Positions 1-9,275 of a stretch of 64,000 nucleotides of DNA are shown one piece after another. Positions within the stretch are counted from its first letter, which is position 1. Each line of letters begins with the position of its first letter. The notes beneath the pieces are model-generated. The model was not told where the DNA came from, searched no databases, and was given only the letters and a program-made list of their open reading frames with translations. The position numbers and the translations under genes were made by a program. Source of the DNA: Paenibacillus sp. HB172176 (GTDB lineage Bacteria > Bacillota > Bacilli > Paenibacillales > Paenibacillaceae); contig NZ_JAATHD010000022.1 in assembly GCF_011947265.1 (NCBI RefSeq), positions 1-64,000 on the forward strand, read 5' to 3'.

Positions 1-102
1 TGTATGGTAGTGATTGTTCGACACCTTCACTTTACCAAATGAAGCGGTGTTTTTCTATGGCGTCAAGTCAACTAATCATTCGGCTTCAAACCTATGTCAT
101 GC

Positions 103-705
103 CTACTGTAATGACCATTTTGACTCTGCGAAAGTTGAGTTATTAATTTCATCTCTGAATTTCGCTAGTCCTTCCCTTTGCATTCCAGGAATGACATGCG
201 AGTACATATCTAACGTGACTCGAATAGAGCTGTGTCCGAGTTTAGTGGAAAGCGCCTTGATATTGGCTCCAGATTTAACTGAAATACTTGCATGACTATG
301 ACGTAGCTCATGGAATTTAACCCTAGTTACTCCAGCCTTATGAATAATCCGATACAAGCTTCGTCTTAAATTACTGGGGTTCCAAGGGGTTCCAATACTT
401 GTCGGACATACTAAGTTGTGATCTTGATAAAGCTCGCCGGCAGCATCCTTGTACTTCTCAACAATTCGTTTTTGAGCCTGCAATACTTCTACTATTTCAT
501 CATCGATTTCGATTGCGCGTGTACCGGCAGTTGTCTTCGTACCAACGGTAATTGCTTGATCCTCTGCTTCGTTGTCGAGGGTTCGAACCACTTGGATGAT
601 ATTATTCTCAAAATCCACTTCATCCCAAGTCAATCCGAGCAATTCTGCCTCACGCATTGCATAAATTAATCGCTTAGATGAAAAGCGGTTAGCAATGGGT
701 AAAGA
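103..705 (-). pseudogene. Tyrosine recombinase/integrase, C-terminal fragment
   Basis: This is the catalytic C-terminal half of a phage-type tyrosine recombinase, which breaks and rejoins DNA through a 3'-phosphotyrosine. The visible active-site parts are the first Arg in MREAELLGL, the HELRHSHAS box and, near the end, LGHSSIRVTLDMYSHV with the Tyr nucleophile. Phage integrases of this type are usually about 370-400 residues; the DNA-binding and core-binding N-terminal domains are absent here. Upstream of the first Met (codon at 655-657) the frame stays open for 16 codons and then meets the stop codon of the neighbouring Rpn remnant at 706-708, so no proper start or ribosome binding site exists. 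It is most likely a non-functional relic of an integrated element. Confidence 0.85.
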
Positions 706-1278
706 TTATTGAATCGGCCTCAGCGATTCGATTTCTGCTTCAGAGAGTCCGCTGGCTTTTGCGACAATTCCAACATCCAATCCTAAGGAAAGCATATTCT
801 TGGCAATCTCGATAGCTTTTTTTCTCTCGCCCTTAACCAACCCTTCAGACATTCCCTTTTCTGTTGCCCATTCAATCATGGAAGCCTCATCATGCAAGTA
901 TTTCTGCCGTTCCTCATATAGGCGGCGGGCCTCCCGATCCTGACTTAGAAATTCCATGGCTTTCTTCAATGTAGGTTCATTCATCTTCAGCACCTCCCAA
1001 CTCGATTTGTCGGTTCCTTTCAGGAAGAGCAGCCCATTAATCAAACCGCCTTCCAGCGGAATGGCTTGATCGTCCAACTTAGTCAGTTCCATGAAATGTT
1101 AGTCGAGCGGAGCATCTTTATCCGTATATGGATTGAGCAGAACGATTTCCGTTAAAGGAGCTTCGCCGGATTCCGAAAATGTACGATTCAGGAAAGCGAG
1201 AAGTACATCCTTGTTTTCTTCACTGCCCAAAATACGTTTGAAGACGAAATCATTACGGGGATCAAGCAGTTCCGGCAT
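706..1278 (-). pseudogene. Rpn-family recombination-promoting nuclease, internally deleted
   Basis: Members of the Rpn/PD-(D/E)XK nuclease transposase family are about 290 residues long. Here the typical N-terminus is readable from 1278 (MPELLDPRNDFVFKRILG, then a stretch ending in LNPYTDKDAPLD). An in-frame TAA follows, and the frame continues straight into the typical C-terminal part (HFMELTKLDDQAIPLEGGLI onward, from 1092). N- and C-terminal pieces are in the same frame, but roughly the central 90-100 residues, which carry much of the nuclease core, are gone. The C-terminal piece alone would be 128 residues and contains the coiled Glu/Arg-rich tail and the closing helix. I infer a dead gene created by an internal deletion. 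It ends exactly where the integrase fragment's open frame begins. Confidence 0.85.
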
Positions 1279-1492
1279 TTGATAATCAATTCCATTTCTT
1301 CTTATTATACCACGCTTTCAGATTGATTTTGAAGGTGGTGAATATGGTTTTCGCTATCTCACTAAGATATTATGCGGGGACTGGCCATCTAACAAAGAGG
1401 ACAGGAAGTTTATTGAAATATTTAGAAGGGAATGGTGATTTAGGAGTAGAAGTAGTATAGATCAATTGACCTATACTGCATGGGAGACGCGA

Positions 1493-3297
1493 ATGATGAA
1501 CGAGTTTGAACTATTGATTGTTACCGATAGAGGCGACAAAACCAATGAAGTTATGGATTATCGCATAGACGAAAGCACAGGCAAGGTTCATGTCCGTTAT
1601 TGCAACAAACCGGATAAGCCATACCCATTTTCAGCCCAAAACATTATTATTAGAAAAAATCCGCGTCATGAGCATATTGAAAATAAGGCGGTACTCCACA
1701 ACCGCTCGCTTTTGCAAAATGTCCGCCATGCGCTTGTTTTTGGCGAGTTTACCAAAGTGTTTTTTGATGATGGCGAAAGCCAGCTATTTAAGACTGCCGC
1801 AATTGCTTATGCCGACATGAAAGACAACTATCGAACCTTGGTGGATATAATGGGCTATTGGAGGGAAGTAGCACCGTATATCAAATCCGACGATTCGAAG
1901 GAGTCTTTTTTGGAAGGCCAATACGCCAGGCTTCGCAGCGTTGAGAGTGAAAGCGTGCTTGCTGCCTATATGGAAAAAAGAGCTATCAAGCAATACGCAC
2001 CGCCGCTCATCCCGGCCATATATCCGTTCCAATTTAACTTAAGTCAAAAGGGGGCGCTGGAGCAGGCGCTGGCTCATAACTTGTCCATTATTCAGGGTCC
2101 TCCCGGCACCGGGAAGACGCAAACCATCCTCAATATAATTGCCAATCTGGCAATCAGGCTGAACAAAACGGTAGCTGTCGTATCCAGCAATAACGCGGCT
2201 GTGCAAAATGTGCGGGATAAGCTGTTGGAGAAAGGATACGGCTTTATTGCTGCTGCGCTCGGTAATACGGAGATTCGCAGCAGCTTCTTCAAGAGCTTGC
2301 CGGATTATCCGGTCGTCGCCGACTGGAAATGCGAGCACCCCGAGCGGATAGAGAAAGAAGTGGCCCGTATCGGGCTAAAGCTGGATCGTTTGCTGGAGTT
2401 GGCCAACCGTCGGGCGCTGCTCGACCGGGAGATTGAGGCTTACCGAACTGAACGGCGGCATTTTGAACTGCATCATCGCGATCTGGATTACGATCGGCTG
2501 GAGAAGCTGTTTTATCGGCGACAGTCGCCAGATACGATTATTTCGTTTTTGGCGGATGAGTATTTTACGGAAGATCGGGCGCTCCGCTTTTTGCAGAAAT
2601 CGAAATTACTGTTCAAATACGGCTTCTACCAATTAAAAAAAATGAAGCAAAACCGACTGACGCTCATTTCCAAAATACAAATGAGATTTTACGATGTGAC
2701 GATAGAGCAATTGGAAGCAAAACGAGAGGGAATTCAAGCAGTACTGGAGCAGGAATCCTTTGCGGATCTGATCAAGGCACATCAGTCGCAATCTACCGTT
2801 TTGTTCAACCATCACTTGTACGAACGATACCATAAGACAACGAAATTTGAGGGCAACGAAAAAAGTTTTAAAGATAATTTCGAAGAGTTTATGCGATGTT
2901 TCCCCGTTATGTTAAGTACGACGCATTCTCTGCGCTCCTGCATACCTGATTCATTTCTGTTTGATTATGTCATTATTGATGAAGCATCGCAGGCCCGTAA
3001 AGATTGAAGGAAGCGGAGCAGCGCTATCTGAGGAACCGCGCATCGTTTGATTTTGTCATCTACGATAAGTTGGACATGCAGCCGCTTTTGGCAATTGAGG
3101 TGGACGGTTTTGCCTCGCATCAAAACAATCAAGCTCAGATTGATCGCGATCTGTTGAAAAATAACATTTGCCGTACATATCCATTCCCGCTTTTGCGTCT
3201 CCCGACAACAGGCAGCGACGAGTGGGGGAGAATCAGGACAATGCTCGATAAAGTATTAAATGGGACGTGGACAGTGTCCGACAATGTCTACGAGTAA
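1493..3297 (+). pseudogene. Superfamily 1 helicase with C-terminal nuclease domain, internally deleted
   Basis: The first frame, to the stop at 3005-3007, encodes a UPF1/DNA2-like AAA_11/AAA_12 helicase N-terminal half: a poorly conserved N-terminal region, Walker A GPPGTGKT, motif Ia VVSSNNAAVQNV, a helical insertion and finally Walker B DYVIIDEASQ. Directly after DEASQ the sequence runs into ARKD and a stop. A different frame (from about 3004 to 3297) then gives a PD-(D/E)XK-like C-terminal domain (RASFDFVIYDK, LLAIEVDGFASH) of the kind found at the end of such helicases. Motifs III-VI of helicase domain 2 are missing. I infer one gene that lost its middle. The start is uncertain: ATG 1493 gives MMNEFELLIV, while the frame is open upstream to a TTG at 1466. 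Confidence 0.8.
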
Positions 3298-3420
3298 ATG
3301 AACAAACAAAAATCAGGTTCCTTAACGATTTTCTCGTCAAACTGCAGTGCGTTTTGTTTTTTATGGTATTCTTTGTAGCATGTGCAGTGATTTCATTTTG
3401 TTAGCAGAGGTGTGCCATAC

Positions 3421-4101
3421 ATGAATAACGTATTGCTTGTAGACGATGATTCTTCGATTCGGGAATTGATGGAGCTTTATTTAATGGCAGAAGGATTTCA
3501 GACCGTTCATGCCAAGGATGGTCAGGAAGCGTCTGAATTATTGGAGAAGCAGCGATTCCAATTGGCCATCGTTGATGTAATGATGCCCCAAAAAGACGGA
3601 TGGCAGCTTTGCATGGAGATCCGTCAGGACTATGATCTGCCGATTCTGATGGTTACGGCCAAAGGAGAGACGGATGATAAAATGAAGGGCTTCGAGCTGG
3701 GAACGGACGACTATCTCGTGAAGCCCTTCGATCCGCGTGAACTGGTCATGCGGGTCAAAGCGATTCTAAGGCGGTATAAAGTAAATGCGCATGGAAAAAT
3801 AAGCATCGGCAATTTATCCATGGATTTAAATATGTGGGAAGCGGTTTGGGATGGCGACAGGCTGAGCTTCCCCACGAAGGAATTTCTGCTGCTTTTTAAG
3901 CTGGCCAGCTCTCCCGGTCAGGTGTTCTCCAGAGATCAACTGCTTGAGGATATATGGGGCATAGACTTCGAGGGGAGCGATCGTACCATCGACAGTCATA
4001 TCAAAAAAATCCGTAAAAAATTCGAAGGCAAGCCTGCGCCTTTCGAAATTATATCGATCAGGGGGCTCGGTTACCGGCTGGAGGAAAACAAGTTATGCTG
4101 A
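3421..4101 (+). CDS. OmpR/PhoB-family response regulator
   Basis: A 226-residue two-component response regulator. The receiver domain (about 1-118) has the acidic pair at D8-D9, phosphoacceptor D52 in VDVMMP and the conserved Lys at about 101 (YLVKPF). The C-terminal part is a winged-helix trans_reg_C domain with the closing ISIRGLGYRLE signature. I place the start at ATG 3421 because AGAGG at about 3406-3410 is well spaced from it and too close to the in-frame GTG at 3412. The gene overlaps the histidine kinase downstream by 7 bases, so the pair is translationally coupled. With an RND exporter following, the likely role is to sense envelope stress or an exported compound and switch on that pump; this is inferred from position only. 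Confidence 0.93.
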   Translation: MNNVLLVDDDSSIRELMELYLMAEGFQTVHAKDGQEASELLEKQRFQLAIVDVMMPQKDGWQLCMEIRQDYDLPILMVTAKGETDDKMKGFELGTDDYLVKPFDPRELVMRVKAILRRYKVNAHGKISIGNLSMDLNMWEAVWDGDRLSFPTKEFLLLFKLASSPGQVFSRDQLLEDIWGIDFEGSDRTIDSHIKKIRKKFEGKPAPFEIISIRGLGYRLEENKLC

Positions 4102-5477
4102 ACACACTGTATCTGCGGGTGGTTCTTACCTTTCTTCTTGCGGTCTTCGTTAGTTTGACTGTATCCTTCTTCATCACCTACAACATCTTTGAAAAGCAGG
4201 TGCTTCAGGAGATTGAAGAAGAGCTGATCTCCTCAGGTAAACAAGTCATTCAGTTGGCTCAAAGTGTTGAGCCGGAGGAAGCCTACTCCTTTTTTCGCGG
4301 AGTTTTCAATATTCGTTCGAGAGCTGCGATCTTCAAGGAGGACGGTACGGTTACCGTCTACGGTGATGCTGATCCCGAAAGCTTTGCATCAGCTGAAGAG
4401 GTGCAAAGAGTGCTTCAGGGAGGCGTGCAGAGGTTTGACTTCACGAAGAGAGGGCTGCAGAAGGCGACAGTCGTGGGCATTCCTTTCGAATTGGACGGGC
4501 AATCGCATGCTTTATTCCTGAAGCCCAATATTCGTACAGCGATCAATCGTGTGAAAGAATCTTTGATGACCGGTTTCTTACTCGTTCTTATTATGGGCAG
4601 TTTGTTATTTCTGGCTGCCACCTACTTCCTTGTAAGTCCGATCAAGCGGCTTACGAAGCTGACAGCCAGGATAGCCAAAGGCCAATTCGATCAAAAAGTG
4701 CCGGATAAGCGAAGGGATGAAATTGGTGAGCTTGCCCGCAGCTTCAATCGAATGAGCGGAGAATTGAATCAACTGGAGAACATGAGGAAGGAATTCATCT
4801 CCAATGTATCCCATGATATCCAATCGCCGCTTACCTCTATACGGGGGTTCGCCGCTGCGCTGCGCGACAACCCGCATACGGAGGAGCGCCGTGCACGCTA
4901 TTTGACGATTATTGAGGAGGAGAGTACCCGCTTAGCCAAGCTGAGCGAGAATTTGTTGAAGCTCGCTGTCCTTGAGAGCAACCAAATTACGTTTGTTCCG
5001 ACCTCGTATGATCCCGCCAAGCATATTCGCAAGGTGTTCCTGACACTTCAACCGCTTTGGCTGGAGAAATCCATCGCTATCGATCTCGAAGGACTTCATC
5101 CATACAGTATACAAGCTGATGCGAGTCAGATGGAACAGGTTTGGCACAATGTCATCAGCAATAGTATTAAGTTTACGCCTCCTGGCGGAGAGATCCGTGT
5201 ATCCTCTTCGGAGAATCGACATTCTATCCGTTTGGACTTCTCCGACACAGGGGAAGGCATTCGCGAGGAGGATCTTCCGCATGTGTTTAGCCGGTTTTAC
5301 AAGTCGGACAAAGCAAGAGATCGCGAGCATAAGGGAAGCGGACTCGGACTTGCGATCGTGAAGCAAATTGTACAGATGCACAAAGGAACGGTGGAAATAA
5401 GCAGCGAGTGGAAGCGCGGGACTACCGTCAGTATAGTACTCCCCAAGCTTGACTCAGATGGATTATTCTCACCCTAG
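4095..5477 (+). CDS. Sensor histidine kinase, HAMP-containing
   Basis: A 460-residue membrane histidine kinase, partner of the preceding regulator. Transmembrane segments lie at about 8-29 and 159-180 and enclose an extracytoplasmic sensor of about 130 residues. A HAMP domain (about 180-232) follows, then HisKA with phosphoacceptor H240 in FISNVSHDIQSPL. The ATPase domain shows the N box (NVISNSIKF), G1 (DFSDTGEGI), F box (FSRFYKSD) and G2 (GSGLGLAI). The sensor region gives no clue to the ligand. The 59-base gap to the RND gene has a clear ribosome binding site but no obvious terminator, so all three genes may be cotranscribed. Confidence 0.93.
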   Translation: MLNTLYLRVVLTFLLAVFVSLTVSFFITYNIFEKQVLQEIEEELISSGKQVIQLAQSVEPEEAYSFFRGVFNIRSRAAIFKEDGTVTVYGDADPESFASAEEVQRVLQGGVQRFDFTKRGLQKATVVGIPFELDGQSHALFLKPNIRTAINRVKESLMTGFLLVLIMGSLLFLAATYFLVSPIKRLTKLTARIAKGQFDQKVPDKRRDEIGELARSFNRMSGELNQLENMRKEFISNVSHDIQSPLTSIRGFAAALRDNPHTEERRARYLTIIEEESTRLAKLSENLLKLAVLESNQITFVPTSYDPAKHIRKVFLTLQPLWLEKSIAIDLEGLHPYSIQADASQMEQVWHNVISNSIKFTPPGGEIRVSSSENRHSIRLDFSDTGEGIREEDLPHVFSRFYKSDKARDREHKGSGLGLAIVKQIVQMHKGTVEISSEWKRGTTVSIVLPKLDSDGLFSP

Positions 5478-5536
5478 GACATTTTCAGGTCACAATTCTC
5501 TCCTATGCTAGTAAAAAAGAGGAGAGGCTGGTTTTC

Positions 5537-8500
5537 ATGATTCCATTTGTACTTAGAAATCGATTTGCCGTTATTCTATTAACATTGTTTGTAATGGGTG
5601 TCGGGATAAGAGCCGCTACGAGCATCAGCAACGAGAAATTTCCAGATGTAGAGCTGCCGACGCTGGTTATGCAAGTGCAGTACAAGAGTCATACTGCGGA
5701 GGAAGTGGAGCGGCAAATAACTCTGCCGATCGAAAAAGCGATCGAAAAAGCGAAACCCTACGAGTCGCTGACGAGTCAGTCCCGCGAGAATGGCGCGGTG
5801 ATTACCGTCAGCTATGATTTCGGCACAGATATGGACAAGACGGAACGCTTGCTTCAATCGGCGATCGTTGGCAGCGGCTTGCCCCAAGAGGCAGAGATCA
5901 GTTATAAACGAATTTCCGCCGACGCCAAGCCCGTCTATTCACTCGCGATGACAGCGGAGAACACGAAGGAGCTGGAGGAGAAAGTCAAGGAGGATCTGGC
6001 TCCAGAGCTGCAAAACATCGAAGGCGTGAATGCGATTGAGCTTGAAGGGACGGCTGAGAACCAGGTCATTATTCGAGTGAATGAACAAGAAGCAAATGCC
6101 TACGGCATAACACTAAAGGATATTCAATCGGCTGTTGCCCAATCTGAATATATTCTTCCGCTAGGTATTATGGAGGAGGAGCAATCCAGCATTGCGGTCA
6201 GTATGGAAGGCCGCGTGGATCAATTAGAGGCGATTGGCGATATTGCAGTTCCGGTGACGAGCTCTACTGCAGGAACGACGAAGACAACAGTCCTATTGCG
6301 TGACATCGCAGAAATCAAGCCTGTGGAGCAGGTATCCACCCTTACAAGGTACAATGGACAACCCGCTATTGTCGTGGAAGTGTTCAGAACGCAGGAAGGC
6401 AATACGGCAGAAGTGGCCCGCGCAGTGAGGGAAGAGGTCGAACGATTTAATCAGAGCTATGACTTTTCTTTATTCACTGTAATTGATCAAGGGAAGGATG
6501 TCGAGGAATCGATTCATTCCTTGTTGAGGGAAGGCGGATTCGGCGCACTGTTCACGGTTTTGATTGTATTGCTGTTTTTAAGAAATGTAAGAGCTACCTT
6601 AATTGCTATCATCTCTTTGCCGCTGTCCATCCTAGGTACGATTTATGTGCTGGAAGCGTTCGGGTATTCGTTAAATATTATGACACTTGGGGGAATGGCG
6701 GTAGCTGTAGGGCGTATCGTTGATGACAGTATCGTTGTTATTGAAAATATATTCCGATGGCTGCAGAAGGAAAAAGCGAAATCCAAGCTGGAAGTCATGT
6801 ATCAAGCAACCAAAGAAGTCTTCGGACCGGTCATGTCCTCTACCCTGGCTACGGTAGTCGTCTTTCTGCCTCTGGCCTTTGTGGATGGCCTTGTAGGCGA
6901 GTTCTTTCGACCTTTTTCCCTCACGGTCGTGACTTCGATTTTATTATCCTTGGCGGTAGCTTTTCTGATCATACCGGTGCTTGCGGTGTATATGTTCAAG
7001 GGAGAGCTGCAGGAGAAGGAAGACGTCTGGCTCAAACGAGGATACGAGAAATTGCTGGCTGCATGTCTTCGCAAAAAAGTTGTTGTAATCCTTAGCGCTT
7101 GTTCATTGCTTGTTGCTTCGGGAATCATGATCAGTATGATAGGAAAGTCTTTCCTTCCTGCCGAGCCGGCGCATGCTCTGGAGGTTGAGATGGAGCTGCC
7201 GGGGGCGGCTTCATTGGCTGAGACAGACAAGCTGTCTCAGCAGGTGGAAGCGGCTATGCTTGAACAGGATTCGGTTGATTACGTGCAAGCGTCGATAGGC
7301 CGCAGGGATGAAGCGGGAGTGTTGAGAAGCAACACTTCGGCGGATAACAAAGCAACGTACTTCGTGCAACTGACGGAGGATGTGGACTTGGAGCAAGCAA
7401 AGTTCAGCCTGGGTCAGCTGGTTCAGGAGGAATTAACTTCAATTTATCCGGATGGTATGGTCAGGATTAATGAAGTTCAGCAGGAGGGCCCCCCGTCCGG
7501 GACCAGCATCGAGGTTAAGCTGTACGGCAATCGTACTGAAGCTTTAATTCAAGCGGCCGATCAGGTGTATGATGTCATGATGGCCAATGCTGACTTGAAA
7601 AATATTGTGAACCGCACGCAGCAATTGCAGCCTAAATATGTGGTGAGGTTGACAGAAGAAGCCAAGCTGCTAGGCGTGCAGCCCATGGCTGTATATCAGC
7701 AGGTGAATGAGAAGCTCCAGCCCGTTTCGGCCGGGAATATGACGTTTGACGGTGAGGCAACGGAAGTTCTGATGCAGCTTGATCAGCCGCTGTCAGGCAA
7801 GGAGGAGCTGGAGAATAGCCTCATTCTGACACCTCAAGGACCAATGCCTTTGAAGAAAATCGCTACGATTGAGCAACAGCTGACGCCTACAGCGATTGAG
7901 CATCAGGATGGCAAGATGGCGGTAAAGCTGGCTGCTGACAGCGCTGGCGAAGAAGTCGGCAAGGTGTCCAAAGCTTTAGAGAGGGACTTGTCGGCGATTG
8001 ATCTGCCGAGCGGCGTTGAATGGGAGACAGGCGGCGGTCAGGAGCTGATGAGCGATGGCTTTAAAGATTTGGGGACGGCTATGACGATCGCTGTTGCCTT
8101 GGTTTTTGTAGTATTGACCGTGACCTTCGGCGGCTTGCTCACACCTTTAGTCATCTTGTCCGCATTAATATTTGTACCGATCGGTTCGGTTGGCGCGTTA
8201 TTGCTGGCGGGAGAGACGTTGTCGATGAGCGGGATGATCGGCATGCTGATGCTGATCGGAATTGTGGTCACGAATGCCGTAGTGATGCTTGACCGAGTGG
8301 AGATGAATCGTAAAAAGCGGATGGATTTGCGTGCGTCTATCCTCGAGGCGAGTGCTACGCGCTTGCGTCCGATTCTTATGACTGCCCTGGCTACTGTATT
8401 TGCTCTGCTGCCGCTGGCGTTATCCGATTCAAGCTCCGGGGTCATCTCCAAGGGCCTGGCCATAGCGGTAATCGGAGGTTTAACGACCTCTACGCTGTTA

Positions 8501-8572
8501 ACGCTGGTTTTTATTCCGGTGCTCTACAGTATGCTCGGGAAATATAGAAGGTTTGCTCATGAAGAAATATAA
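5537..8572 (+). CDS. RND efflux transporter permease (AcrB/SwrC superfamily)
   Basis: A 1011-residue resistance-nodulation-division exporter with the usual duplicated plan: a first transmembrane helix at about 10-28, a large extracytoplasmic loop, helices 2-6, helix 7, a second loop and helices 8-12. The proton-relay segment in helix 4 is visible as AVAVGRIVDDSIVVIENIF with the paired Asp. The start ATG follows GAGGAGAGG. In Gram-positive bacteria such proteins work without an outer-membrane channel; SwrC of Bacillus subtilis exports surfactin and protects against it. No membrane-fusion protein gene is adjacent. The substrate cannot be read from the sequence; an amphiphile, lipopeptide or lipid is plausible. 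The small downstream gene overlaps its 3' end. Confidence 0.93.
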   Translation: MIPFVLRNRFAVILLTLFVMGVGIRAATSISNEKFPDVELPTLVMQVQYKSHTAEEVERQITLPIEKAIEKAKPYESLTSQSRENGAVITVSYDFGTDMDKTERLLQSAIVGSGLPQEAEISYKRISADAKPVYSLAMTAENTKELEEKVKEDLAPELQNIEGVNAIELEGTAENQVIIRVNEQEANAYGITLKDIQSAVAQSEYILPLGIMEEEQSSIAVSMEGRVDQLEAIGDIAVPVTSSTAGTTKTTVLLRDIAEIKPVEQVSTLTRYNGQPAIVVEVFRTQEGNTAEVARAVREEVERFNQSYDFSLFTVIDQGKDVEESIHSLLREGGFGALFTVLIVLLFLRNVRATLIAIISLPLSILGTIYVLEAFGYSLNIMTLGGMAVAVGRIVDDSIVVIENIFRWLQKEKAKSKLEVMYQATKEVFGPVMSSTLATVVVFLPLAFVDGLVGEFFRPFSLTVVTSILLSLAVAFLIIPVLAVYMFKGELQEKEDVWLKRGYEKLLAACLRKKVVVILSACSLLVASGIMISMIGKSFLPAEPAHALEVEMELPGAASLAETDKLSQQVEAAMLEQDSVDYVQASIGRRDEAGVLRSNTSADNKATYFVQLTEDVDLEQAKFSLGQLVQEELTSIYPDGMVRINEVQQEGPPSGTSIEVKLYGNRTEALIQAADQVYDVMMANADLKNIVNRTQQLQPKYVVRLTEEAKLLGVQPMAVYQQVNEKLQPVSAGNMTFDGEATEVLMQLDQPLSGKEELENSLILTPQGPMPLKKIATIEQQLTPTAIEHQDGKMAVKLAADSAGEEVGKVSKALERDLSAIDLPSGVEWETGGGQELMSDGFKDLGTAMTIAVALVFVVLTVTFGGLLTPLVILSALIFVPIGSVGALLLAGETLSMSGMIGMLMLIGIVVTNAVVMLDRVEMNRKKRMDLRASILEASATRLRPILMTALATVFALLPLALSDSSSGVISKGLAIAVIGGLTTSTLLTLVFIPVLYSMLGKYRRFAHEEI

Positions 8573-8861
8573 GCTCGCGATCCTGCTCACCTGTGTTGTT
8601 GTCCTATTGGCGCTTATGTTTTTCACTAAACCCGGGATGGATCAATATCAGGAGTGGGTGCAAGAAAAAGTTGTCAGTCGTATGGCGGAGAAAAAGCCGG
8701 CAATGGCGATGCTGTTAACGTTATTCGGTGATCAATGGATTACCGAAAACACGCAAGAATCAGACTATCTAATTGCCAACGTATTTGAGACGGAGCTCAT
8801 GGGAAGAAAATTAAAAGTGCTGGGCGTATTCGGCTTCTTTATTCCAATAGGGAAACCCTAG
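8559..8861 (+). CDS. Small membrane-anchored protein, DUF4359-like
   Basis: A 100-residue protein with one N-terminal hydrophobic segment (about residues 6-23) that can serve as a signal anchor, followed by an extracytoplasmic domain ending in LKVLGVFGFFIPIGKP. The layout (hydrophobic start, NP/KP-x-Y segment, hydrophobic GxxGxF end) resembles DUF4359 proteins of unknown function, an assignment from memory only. ATG 8559 is preferred over the TTG at 8553. The gene overlaps the RND transporter gene by 14 bases, so it is translationally coupled and may be an accessory subunit of the pump. A strong terminator follows. Confidence 0.6.
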   Translation: MKKYKLAILLTCVVVLLALMFFTKPGMDQYQEWVQEKVVSRMAEKKPAMAMLLTLFGDQWITENTQESDYLIANVFETELMGRKLKVLGVFGFFIPIGKP

Positions 8862-8899
8862 CTTAAAGTTTAACGAGAAATTGTTGGAAAATAAAACAC

Positions 8900-8929
8900 A
8901 AGAACCGATCTTATTACGGATCGGTTCTT
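8900..8929 (+). terminator. Intrinsic terminator of the RND operon
   Basis: A perfect 11-base-pair stem (AAGAACCGATC with GATCGGTTCTT) with an 8-base loop, ending in TTT. It lies 40 bases after the small membrane protein gene and closes the regulator-kinase-exporter operon. Nothing else is evident between it and the riboswitch region beginning near 9086. Confidence 0.85.
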
Positions 8930-9085
8930 TGCAAATTTGAAGCTTGTTTCAGCCCAGCATCGAAATAACTATTGAAATGATTGCATTGCGGGAATATACT
9001 TAAAGTAAGCATCTGAGTAAATAGGCTGTGTAGATTATATTCATAGTGCCTTATACCTAACGGCCTGACGATAAAATTGATCTCA

Positions 9086-9214
9086 AACGAAAAGGCAAAC
9101 CTTTTGAAAAAGAGGGACGCAAAGCTATGGACCTAACGAGCTCCGCTTCATGGTCGCCTGGCCGCCGAATTGGGTGTAACGACATCATCCCTCTTGGGTT
9201 GATGTTTTTCTATT
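9086..9214 (+). ncRNA. Cyclic di-GMP-I (GEMM) riboswitch with terminator
   Basis: The canonical GEMM-I blocks are all present in order: GGCAAACC at 9094-9101, a GAAA tetraloop closing P2 at 9106-9109, GGGACGCAAAGC at 9114-9125, a P3 arm with internal CCTAACGAGCTCCGC, and ATGGTCGCCTGGCCGCCG as the 3' side (AUGGUAGCC-GGGUUACC class). An intrinsic terminator stem ACATCA/TGATGT (9182-9187 with 9200-9205) follows, with inner CC/GG pairs and a T-rich tail, so the expression platform is transcriptional. The downstream genes are a FapA-family protein and an HD-GYP c-di-GMP phosphodiesterase. Whether ligand turns expression on or off cannot be read with confidence; induction would give negative feedback on c-di-GMP. 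Confidence 0.9.
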
Positions 9215-9246
9215 TTAAGGGGGCGTTTGTGAAGGAGAACGTCGTT

Positions 9247-9270
9247 ATGACCGAATGTCCCGGGGAGTAA
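9247..9270 (+). CDS. Seven-codon leader ORF (MTECPGE)
   Basis: A short ORF with a better ribosome binding site (AAGGAG at 9232-9237, 9-base spacing to ATG 9247) than any start usable by the long frame upstream of 9276. Its last two sense codons and stop (GGG GAG TAA) form the ribosome binding site GGGGAG of the GTG at 9276, at an 8-base spacing. Ribosomes ending here would therefore be delivered to the FapA start, which suggests translational coupling. The alternative is that it is fortuitous and the FapA-like gene starts at ATG 9255, whose spacing of about 17 bases from AAGGAG is poor. Confidence 0.45.
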   Translation: MTECPGE

Positions 9271-9275
9271 TTATA

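Noticed and set aside
1298..1438. Short open frame (GGEYGFRYLTKILCGDW then a stop at 1436-1438) before the helicase remnant
   Set aside because: It has no start or recognisable family. It may be the tail of another lost gene but cannot be supported.
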